In this document: one piece after another, positions 33,925 through 39,465 of the stretch
How the letters are laid out: each line of letters starts with the position of its first letter
Numbering within the stretch: the first letter of the stretch is position 1
NCBI GenBank assembly: GCA_017479205.1
Contig: JAFVCN010000017.1
Location: 1 to 56,572 of the forward strand
Direction: 5' to 3'
Length of the DNA: 56,572 bases
Source of the DNA: Candidatus Saccharimonadota bacterium
GTDB taxonomy: Bacteria > Patescibacteriota > Saccharimonadia > Saccharimonadales > Saccharimonadaceae
Program-made: the position numbers and the translations under genes
Notes under the pieces: generated by a model
What the model was told of the DNA's origin: nothing
The model's input: the letters and a program-made list of their open reading frames with translations, nothing else
Database searches by the model: none

Positions 33925-34654
33925 TTAATTAAGAGAAACGGTGTAGGTAAGAACGTTCTGATAAACACCAGCAGCCTGATCGACAGCAGTCGCAACATCG
34001 TAGGTCATGTTGATATCAGTTTCTTCTGCTTCGTGTCCAACATAGACCGTTTTAGCCGTTTGTCCATCTAAGACTTGGTTGCTGAAGCCAACAGCAGTGC
34101 CGGAACCAGGTGCAGTTTCACCGCCGATGTAGCCGGAGCCACCACCAGTAGTTGGGAGAGCAGCAGAGATATTCCAGCCCGGAACCCAAGTTCCGCTTTG
34201 GTCACCAATAGCTGCTACCATAGGAATCGAACGGTTCGTAGTAGATGAAGCAGCGCTATTGAAGAGATTTGTATCTCCCGCCTTGTCAGCAACAGTGAGG
34301 TTCATACCACCAGCAGCGTTTGTACCAATAGAGACCGCGTCACCAAAACTTTTGTGCTGTTTTGGAGCAAAGAGGTTGGCGTTTGCGACTACATCAGTAT
34401 CCGAGAAGACGTGAGAAGTCTGTTTGTCTGCATCGCTATCTGAAGATGTAGAGGCATCAGAGGTATCAACTGCAATTCCGACTCCTTCAGCAACTTCTAA
34501 CTGAACCGTAACATCAGCACTTTGGTCGCTAGTTTCATACGGAGTAGTCGTATAGGTTGTAGCGAAAGCGCCAAATGGGAGGGCGGCTACGCCGATTCCA
34601 GCAGCAACACCAAGAGCGGCAACGATTTTTGTAGATTTAGGTCTTTTTTATCAT
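33925..34654 (-). pseudogene. Promoter-less, start-shifted paralogue of the secreted pilin-like protein
   Basis: Paralogue of the gene at 36236-36847. The frame KIVAALGVAAGIGVAALPFGAFA (signal peptide) runs open for about 240 codons to DQAAGVYQNVLTYTVSLN, with a different middle (GGGSGYIGGETAPGSG region). It has no usable start: the ATG at 34652-34654 reads M-I-K-K-T-stop. Losing one A from the A6 run after it would give M-I-K-R-P-K-S-T-K-I-V, in frame. No promoter is present; the promoter/UTR segment of the active copy is deleted. Only an internal ATG at 34303-34305 could start translation, without a signal peptide. It is probably a silent copy, not expressed as it stands. Confidence 0.7.
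34561..34640 (-). repeat. 80-bp identical repeat (signal-peptide region), copy 1
   Basis: Identical base for base to 36765-36844. It encodes the shared signal peptide; the sequence on both sides of the block is much more diverged. Same orientation as the other copy, 2,204 bp apart. Confidence 0.95.
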
Positions 34655-34664
34655 TTTAGGCTCG

Positions 34665-34720
34665 TTTTCCACAAAGCCCGGGCGCCGCTCCGGGGTGGGA
34701 TGTCAGAAAAGGTAAAAAAA
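34665..34720 (-). repeat. 56-bp identical GC-rich repeat R, copy 1
   Basis: Identical to 36998-37053, in the same orientation. It folds as CCAC-CCCGG/CCGGG-GTGG around a GC-rich loop. On the minus strand it starts in the T tract of a terminator and ends GTGGAAAA, just upstream of the pilin-like gene in both places. Confidence 0.93.
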
Positions 34721-34765
34721 ATTCCTCTACCTGTTTAATAATTTTTATTAAACAAATAGAGGAAT
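34721..34765 (-). terminator. Terminator after tRNA-Leu(GAG)
   Basis: Long minus-strand hairpin, CCTCTA...TTGTTTAATAA pairing with TTATTAAACAGG...TAGAGG, followed by eight T that run into repeat R. Confidence 0.8.
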
Positions 34766-34828
34766 TACACATAATCGTGCGTTTGCTATGTAAGCGTAAC
34801 ATCCTGTTTTACAAGATAGTTACACATG

Positions 34829-34915
34829 TGGTGCACCTGACTAGACTCGAACTAGCACAGCCTTTCGGCCACTACCACCTCAAGGTAGCGTGTATACCAA
34901 TTTCACCACAGGTGC
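34829..34915 (-). tRNA. tRNA-Leu (anticodon GAG)
   Basis: An 87-nt class II tRNA with the long variable arm and CCA encoded. Acceptor GCACCTG/CAGGTGC; anticodon stem CTACC/GGTAG, loop TTGAGGT, anticodon GAG; T-loop TTCGAGT; discriminator A. Confidence 0.96.
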
Positions 34916-34938
34916 ATAAAACACCCGATTCACTCCCT

Positions 34939-34967
34939 ATCTTACCCTAAAATCTCCTAAAAGTCAA
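34939..34967 (-). promoter_or_regulatory. Promoter of tRNA-Leu(GAG)
   Basis: Minus strand: TTGACT (34962-34967), 17 bp, TAAGAT (34939-34944), directly after the terminator of the small RNA. Confidence 0.75.
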
Positions 34968-34968
34968 G

Positions 34969-35076
34969 AAAAAGAAGTTCTTGGTCTCGGCCCTCCCCCA
35001 TACGGTGGCGGGTCGACCAACAACTTCCGTTTAAAAGCCTCCAGGCTTAGCTCTGAGAGCCCTCCGGAGACTTGAT
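34969..35076 (-). ncRNA. Candidate small RNA (~108 nt), family not recognised
   Basis: A consensus promoter starts it near 35076. The first domain pairs AAGTCTCC with GGAGGCTT around GCTC-TCA-GAGC. The second is a long terminator-like hairpin, GAAGTTGTTGGTC (35015-35027) with GACCAAGAACTTC (34974-34986), followed by five T. The inner loop is G/C-rich. No SRP-type GGAAGCAGC or other known signature is present. It lies between the CdiA-CT-like nuclease gene and tRNA-Leu. Confidence 0.55.
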
Positions 35077-35082
35077 GATTAT

Positions 35083-35111
35083 ATTTTACCGCAATGGGTT
35101 CTTTATGTCAA
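35083..35111 (-). promoter_or_regulatory. Promoter of the ~108-nt small RNA
   Basis: Minus strand: TTGACA (35106-35111), 17 bp, TAAAAT (35083-35088). It overlaps the last codons of the nuclease gene. Confidence 0.7.
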
Positions 35112-35499
35112 TAACTTCGCCTTTCTTGGTTACCATATATAACCTCTTTATATCTAGTCGTTTCTTTATAACATTCAAAAGATAGTTTTTTATACTTCTA
35201 TCTAATACTTTCTTAATACGAATCGTATCTATCACCACACACTTCGACTGCTTTCTTAACGCTTTCTTGAGATTGTTGTCTACACAGCCTATATTATCCC
35301 CGTCAGGAGATTTGAATTCAAACAATGTATTATTTATGTACGCGTCCGCAGATGATATTTGATTATGTGCTGGAATAAATTTAACCGTGTATCCAGATTT
35401 TGCAAAAGCTTCAGCGGTATGATCTTCATGGGGCCACGTTTTTACTCCGCCTATCTTGATAATTTTTCCGATTTTCTGATTTTTACCTCGTTTTGCCAT
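35086..35499 (-). CDS. CdiA-CT-like (BECR-fold) tRNA nuclease domain, stand-alone
   Basis: A 137-aa protein resembling the C-terminal tRNase domain of CdiA contact-dependent toxins: SADAYINNTLFEFKSPDG, then NLKKALRKQSKCVVIDTIRIK, then LYMVTKKGEVIDIKN. In that family the Asp/Glu/Lys-rich EFKSP strand and the basic helix form the active region. It has no signal peptide and no delivery domain, and no obvious immunity gene is adjacent. The start at 35497-35499 is chosen because TATAAT (35507-35512) lies 7 nt upstream, with TTGAAC as -35; the longer frame begins within the promoter. Assignment is by pattern only. Confidence 0.6.
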   Translation of the reverse strand: MAKRGKNQKIGKIIKIGGVKTWPHEDHTAEAFAKSGYTVKFIPAHNQISSADAYINNTLFEFKSPDGDNIGCVDNNLKKALRKQSKCVVIDTIRIKKVLDRSIKNYLLNVIKKRLDIKRLYMVTKKGEVIDIKNPLR

Positions 35500-35546
35500 G
35501 TTGTGAATTATACTACATAATACCTGTACGTTCAAGAGTTTTCCAC

Positions 35547-35577
35547 AAAAAAGAGTAGCGGAAAGCTACTCTTTTTT
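35547..35577 (-). terminator. Terminator after the DUF3892 gene
   Basis: Palindrome AAAAAAGAGTAGC/GCTACTCTTTTTT with a five-base loop, 5 bp after the DUF3892 stop and upstream of the nuclease promoter. Confidence 0.88.
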
Positions 35578-35582
35578 GCAAT

Positions 35583-35879
35583 TTACATCTCTGGGAGAGA
35601 TGATAAATTATCGGTCGGGTCACCGTTCGGCAAAGTCTTCAAATAATCTATATTATAGATATAAGAATGTTTAACAATGCAAAGAGCACCAACTTTACCA
35701 TCTCTGTAAGTATGAGCAACCACAGAGCCGGATTTCACCTTCTCTACGACATTCTGGCGATAATCCCAGTAACATTTATCGTCTGTGCTGTCTATATAAT
35801 GATATTTATCAATAGCAGCGTCCGGATCACTAACGTTACCGTCATCTTTAGTAATGCCATAAATATAAAATGTAGCCAT
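35583..35879 (-). CDS. DUF3892-like protein (98 aa)
   Basis: Resembles DUF3892 proteins: IYGITKDDGN at the start, a lysine-rich middle (VVEKVKSGSVVAHTYRDGKVG) and the characteristic LKTLPNGDPTDNLSSLPEM ending. The family has no known function and is often near accessory genes. AGAAAGG precedes the ATG. A long structured leader (about 170 nt) lies upstream. Confidence 0.6.
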   Translation of the reverse strand: MATFYIYGITKDDGNVSDPDAAIDKYHYIDSTDDKCYWDYRQNVVEKVKSGSVVAHTYRDGKVGALCIVKHSYIYNIDYLKTLPNGDPTDNLSSLPEM

Positions 35880-36050
35880 TTCGACCGCACCTTTCTGCCA
35901 CCACCTCTTTTAGTGGCTTAGGTAATAAAGTACAGTAAGTAATATACTTACCTAGGATATATACTAAGAGGTTTCAACTTATGTACATACTCAGGAAGCA
36001 TACTCTCAACGTTATGCCTTAAGTAATTTTAAAATACCTCCTTTGTACAT
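35880..36050 (-). other. Long structured 5' leader of the DUF3892 gene
   Basis: The mRNA starts near 36048. It soon carries ATGTACAAAGGAGGT, a strong ribosome-site sequence with no start codon at usable distance. GATGTACA can pair with TGTACATA downstream and GGAGGT with AACCTCT. Near the gene, CCAC/GTGG forms another hairpin. It could be a regulatory leader; I do not recognise a riboswitch class. Confidence 0.4.
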
Positions 36051-36054
36051 CTTT

Positions 36055-36083
36055 ATATTAACAATACATGAACGTTTTGTCAA
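36055..36083 (-). promoter_or_regulatory. Promoter of the DUF3892 gene
   Basis: Minus strand: TTGACA (36078-36083), 17 bp, TAATAT (36055-36060). The interval from here to the next terminator (36084-36186) is AT-rich with nothing else recognised. Confidence 0.75.
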
Positions 36084-36186
36084 ATATTTATCACCCCTGT
36101 AAATTTGGAATCCTATTTTTCTTACGGTTATACGCATATATTGACTAAAATGCTTATGTCATTTCATAATATGTCTCTAATTTTAA

Positions 36187-36226
36187 GCTAAAAAAGTCCC
36201 CTCTTTCGAGGGGAACTTTTTTAGCT
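36187..36226 (-). terminator. Terminator after the active pilin-like gene
   Basis: Minus strand hairpin GCTAAAAAAGTTCCCCTC-GAAA-GAGGGGACTTTTTTAGC type, about 10 bp past the stop. Confidence 0.9.
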
Positions 36227-36235
36227 TAGACTTAA

Positions 36236-36847
36236 TTAGTCGTTTACGGATACTGTGTAAGTAATAACATCAGTGTAGACACCAGCAGCTTGGTCAGGAG
36301 CAGTCGAGAAGCTGTAAGTCATAGTCTGATCAATTTCTTCAGCTTGATTACCAGTATAAACCGTAAGCGGGGAAGCTGCATCAGAAGCAACCATAGCAGT
36401 CGTGCTAGATAGAGCACCACCAGAGATACCCCAAGCAGAAGTACCCGCAGCGACAGTTGCGCTAGTAGGGATATTTCCGATACTATTAGCACCGACTAAG
36501 TTTGTATCAGTATCTTTATCGTTAACAACGAGTTTCATACCAGAAGCAGAGTTCGTACCGATAGTAACAATACCAGTAGCAGTTCCAGCAGCATTAGGAT
36601 TTAAGCTGGCAGCAATAAGTGCATGATGTTTATCAGTATCTTCATCAGGATCAGTTGCCTGTCCGTTATCTACAGCAATACCAACACCTTCAGCAATCGT
36701 AAGTTGAAGTTGAACATCAGCACTCTGGTCAGTTACTTCATACGGCTGTGGGTTGTAAGTAGCAGCGAAAGCGCCAAATGGGAGGGCGGCTACGCCGATT
36801 CCAGCAGCAACACCAAGAGCGGCAACGATTTTTGTAGATTTAGTCAT
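36236..36847 (-). CDS. Secreted beta-rich, pilin-like surface protein (expressed copy)
   Basis: A 203-aa exported protein. A Sec signal peptide, MTKSTKIVAALGVAAGIGV followed by AALPFGAFA, has a predicted cleavage after A-F-A (about residue 28). The mature part is Thr/Ser/Ala/Asp-rich, has no cysteine, and ends with DQAAGVYTDVITYTVSVND, a pattern seen in beta-sandwich fimbrial or WxL-like surface proteins; exact family unknown. It has a consensus promoter, an AAGGA ribosome site and a terminator, so it should be highly expressed. It shares an identical 80-bp 5' block with the silent paralogue at 33925-34654. Confidence 0.75.
   Translation of the reverse strand: MTKSTKIVAALGVAAGIGVAALPFGAFAATYNPQPYEVTDQSADVQLQLTIAEGVGIAVDNGQATDPDEDTDKHHALIAASLNPNAAGTATGIVTIGTNSASGMKLVVNDKDTDTNLVGANSIGNIPTSATVAAGTSAWGISGGALSSTTAMVASDAASPLTVYTGNQAEEIDQTMTYSFSTAPDQAAGVYTDVITYTVSVND
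36765..36844 (-). repeat. 80-bp identical repeat (signal-peptide region), copy 2
   Basis: Identical to 34561-34640 and in the same orientation. It covers codons 3-28 of the expressed gene. Confidence 0.95.
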
Positions 36848-36931
36848 GATTTTTTCCTTTTTGTTATTATATTTATTATTGTTTTAGCTTTTGATTTAGC
36901 TTTTGATTTATATGACCTTAAGCTACTTTTA

Positions 36932-36960
36932 ATTATATAGAAGGATTCCGCTTATGTCAA
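36932..36960 (-). promoter_or_regulatory. Consensus promoter of the pilin-like gene
   Basis: Minus strand: TTGACA (36955-36960), 17 bp, TATAAT (36932-36937). The ~80-nt leader contains a tandem AAATCAAAAGCT repeat. This segment is missing from the silent copy. Confidence 0.88.
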
Positions 36961-36997
36961 TAAGTTTTTTAAAGAATTTTTAATAATTTTAGTGGCT

Positions 36998-37053
36998 TTT
37001 TCCACAAAGCCCGGGCGCCGCTCCGGGGTGGGATGTCAGAAAAGGTAAAAAAA
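36998..37053 (-). repeat. 56-bp identical GC-rich repeat R, copy 2
   Basis: Identical to 34665-34720. It begins in the T tract of the terminator after the solute-binding-protein gene and lies 37 bp upstream of the pilin-like -35. Confidence 0.93.
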
Positions 37054-37070
37054 CACCCCTTACGGGGTGC
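37047..37070 (-). terminator. Terminator at the end of the solute-binding-protein gene
   Basis: Minus strand hairpin CACCCC-GTAA-GGGGTG followed by seven T; the TAA stop codon lies in the loop, so terminator and gene end overlap. Confidence 0.85.
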
Positions 37071-38799
37071 GGTTTTTCGACGTCGGTTCGATTCCCCAGC
37101 GTTTCACATCAATAAATCGCTCAAGCGGAGTAACTAATTTATTCTCCGAGCTAAAGCTCCTAACATTTTTATTTACGAAGTAATTAAGATTCGTCTGATA
37201 GATTCCGATCGCCGGAACGTCGTCTACAAAATATTTGAGAAAATTCTCATATTTTCGCGCGCGCAACGTTTCATTCATTGTCGAACGCGCCGATAATACT
37301 AAATCGGAAACAATCGAATTTCGATAGCTCGATAGATTATGTCCGTTTCCGTTCGCCTCTGTCGAATGGAAGTAAGCGAACAAATCCGGATCAGCTCCAA
37401 GTCCGATTTCATAAACTAGAATATCATAAGCGCGTTGAGTCAGAACATTAAATAGAAAATCCTGGTTCGAGTCATAAGCCGTTACCGTCACCTGAACTCC
37501 GAGCGAACGGATTTCTTCAGCTAGTTTTTCAGAAACTTCCGGTAGATAACCCGAGCGAACAGTTACAATATTCAGTCCAGTTTTCTTTAACTCCGAATCA
37601 TTATCTAAATAATTTTTAATTGTTTTCTTTGCGGTATTCGTATCTAAAATCGGTAGTTCCGGCGCATTCTCAAGATCCATTTGCGTATTTGTAATCGGAA
37701 AATCTAGCGCGTGTTCTCCGTTTAAGACGCTACGCACTTTTTCCATATTAATCCCCTGCCTTAACGCCTGTCTAAAGGCTTTATCGCTTAACTGTTCAGT
37801 ATTAAGAAAAGCAAAAACTCCATAGTTTAAAGCACTCTGTTTTTCACTTAAATTCGCAGAATTAACCTGTGTAGTTTCATCTCCCGAAAGCGCTCCAGAA
37901 GCCGTAATCGTTCCATTATTTAAAGCCGCTACAATATCCGAAGATTTCGTAAAGGCATGTACGACAAAGCTATCAATTAACGGACGCCCTTCATAATAAT
38001 TTTTATTTGCCGTTAAATAAATCGCTTTTTCGCCCATATTCCCAATCGTCTGCGTTGCATTATAAGAAAACGCACCCGAGCCAACTGGCTTCGATGAAAA
38101 ATTATGTTCTAAAATTAGCTCTGGCGCAACCCCATCTAGAATATGTTTCGGTAAAATCGGAAAATCTAGCGCCGACTCAAAATAAGCGTTCGCAGTCGAG
38201 AGCGTAAAAATTATCTCTTTATTTTCATTTTCTTCAACTTTTACTCCAGAAAGATTACTTGAATAACTACTGTTTAAGAGCGGATTTTTAATCAGGTCTG
38301 CGGTAAATAAAACATCTCCATTAGTTAACTCTTCCCCGTCCGACCATTTAAGACCGTCGCGCAGTTTAACTGTCCAAACTTTACCGGAATTATCGGTCGT
38401 AATGCTTTTAGCCAATCCTAATCCAGAGTGTCCAGAATAATCCGGCATACTTAGTCCTAGAAACATTAATCGACTTAACGTCTTTTCTGAACCTGAATCC
38501 GAAAAAAGCGGATTTAGAGTATCAATTTCGCCAAGCGTCCCCTCGATATAAGTTCCACCTTCTTTATAAGTATCCGTTGCGTAAGATTCAGAATACCAGT
38601 ATGCCTGGGTCAAACTTAAAAATACAATCGCTAGCACTAGTAATGACCACTCTAAAATTAGTAGCCTTACCTGACGGATATGTGCAAAACGATCAATCAC
38701 GTTTTCCTGAACGTGACGGGTTGTGTCCTCGCCGGCTTTTCTCGAAAGAAAAGTCAGCTTCCTCGCTAGTTGTTTCCCACTCCCTATTTTTTTATTCAT
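37060..38799 (-). CDS. OppA/SBP_bac_5-type peptide-binding protein, membrane-anchored
   Basis: A 579-aa extracellular solute-binding protein of the oligopeptide ABC importer class. It has an N-terminal basic segment and one TM anchor (about 48-68) instead of a lipobox Cys. GTLGEIDTLNPLFSDSGSEKTLSRLMFLGL and WTVKLRDGLKWSDGEELTNGDVLF are the classic SBP5 segments. The C-terminal lobe includes LVYEIGLGADPDLFAYFHSTE. It would capture peptides from the host surface. The ABC permease and ATPase genes are not in this window. It lies 2 bp after secG, hence one leaderless-starting transcript. Confidence 0.88.
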   Translation of the reverse strand: MNKKIGSGKQLARKLTFLSRKAGEDTTRHVQENVIDRFAHIRQVRLLILEWSLLVLAIVFLSLTQAYWYSESYATDTYKEGGTYIEGTLGEIDTLNPLFSDSGSEKTLSRLMFLGLSMPDYSGHSGLGLAKSITTDNSGKVWTVKLRDGLKWSDGEELTNGDVLFTADLIKNPLLNSSYSSNLSGVKVEENENKEIIFTLSTANAYFESALDFPILPKHILDGVAPELILEHNFSSKPVGSGAFSYNATQTIGNMGEKAIYLTANKNYYEGRPLIDSFVVHAFTKSSDIVAALNNGTITASGALSGDETTQVNSANLSEKQSALNYGVFAFLNTEQLSDKAFRQALRQGINMEKVRSVLNGEHALDFPITNTQMDLENAPELPILDTNTAKKTIKNYLDNDSELKKTGLNIVTVRSGYLPEVSEKLAEEIRSLGVQVTVTAYDSNQDFLFNVLTQRAYDILVYEIGLGADPDLFAYFHSTEANGNGHNLSSYRNSIVSDLVLSARSTMNETLRARKYENFLKYFVDDVPAIGIYQTNLNYFVNKNVRSFSSENKLVTPLERFIDVKRWGIEPTSKNRTP

Positions 38800-38801
38800 T
38801 T

Positions 38802-39029
38802 CTACTCCGGAATTAAGAGAAGTCCTAAAATAGATAAGACAAAGATAAGCACAAAGATAATAGTTGCGTTAAAGAGGGATTTATCAAGACCGCGACGAGT
38901 CGTATAAAGCTCTCCACTCGAACCAAAACCAGCTCCAAGCGAAGCGCCACGCTGTTGTAATAAAATCAAAAGAATACTCAAAATTGCCGAAATTAAAGTC
39001 GCTGTTTCTAAAATATTTCCCAAATTCAT
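38802..39029 (-). CDS. secG: Preprotein translocase subunit SecG
   Basis: A 75-aa two-helix membrane protein of the SecYEG channel. TM1 is about 8-26, followed by the SecG signature QQRGASLGAGFGSSGELYTTRRGLDK, then TM2 at 54-73. The open frame extends 22 codons further, but TATAAT (39036-39041) with TAGACA as -35 lies 6 nt before the ATG at 39027-39029, so the mRNA is leaderless from this codon. Confidence 0.92.
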   Translation of the reverse strand: MNLGNILETATLISAILSILLILLQQRGASLGAGFGSSGELYTTRRGLDKSLFNATIIFVLIFVLSILGLLLIPE

Positions 39030-39035
39030 ATCTTT

Positions 39036-39064
39036 ATTATAGTCGATTTTATTTTTTCTGTCTA
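39036..39064 (-). promoter_or_regulatory. Promoter of secG (leaderless)
   Basis: Minus strand: TAGACA (39059-39064), 17 bp, TATAAT (39036-39041); only 6 nt to the ATG. Confidence 0.75.
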
Positions 39065-39069
39065 GAGTT

Positions 39070-39444
39070 TCATTTAGCTTCATTAACCGGCACAATTAAG
39101 TTCATTATGCCATTTATAACCGACATTAAAACTGTCCCAAATACTACGCCCGGAAAATCAATTTTTACTCCCGGCAAAATCAAAAATGTTAGCGCCATCA
39201 TCGCAATATTAATTAGAATCGTAAAAAATCCCATGCTAATAATAATTAGAGGCAGACTCAGTACGGTTGCAAGCGGACGCACAATCGAGTTTACGAGTGA
39301 AAAAACTAAACCAGCTACGACATAAAGCCAAAAACCACCAGTTACGCCAGAATCAATCTGCCCAAACCAGTTTATTACTAGCCACATTCCAGAAGTAGAA
39401 ATCAGCCAACGAAAGATAAAAATTAAGATTTGTTGTTTTATCAT
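39070..39444 (-). CDS. Phage-holin-4_2 (Mycobacterium/PF04020-like) membrane protein
   Basis: A 124-aa protein with four hydrophobic helices (about 6-24, 38-55, 60-90, 100-118). The pattern LVFSLVNSIVRPLATVLSLPLIIISMGFFTILINIAMM is typical of the family, a widespread bacterial membrane protein named after phage holins but usually chromosomal and of unknown role. It is not evidence for a prophage. TGA-TATAAT (39452-39457) lies 7 nt before the ATG, so it also looks leaderless. Confidence 0.8.
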   Translation of the reverse strand: MIKQQILIFIFRWLISTSGMWLVINWFGQIDSGVTGGFWLYVVAGLVFSLVNSIVRPLATVLSLPLIIISMGFFTILINIAMMALTFLILPGVKIDFPGVVFGTVLMSVINGIMNLIVPVNEAK

Positions 39445-39465
39445 AACCTTTATTATATCACAATT

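Noticed and set aside
34640-34654. Programmed -1 frameshifting at A-AAA-AAG to rescue the silent pilin-like gene
   Set aside because: The heptamer is in the right phase for a -1 shift, but the signal-peptide frame lies at +1, so a -1 shift would not reach it.
34665-34720. The 56-bp GC-rich repeat as an integron attC site
   Set aside because: It lacks the RYYYAAC/GTTRRRY core arms, and no integrase gene is present in the window.
34969-35076. Bacterial SRP (4.5S) RNA
   Set aside because: The conserved GGAAG...AGCAGCC apical loop is absent; only the overall hairpin look is similar.
39070-39444. Prophage signal from the holin-like protein
   Set aside because: This family is a common chromosomal membrane protein; no lysin, capsid, terminase or integrase genes are nearby.
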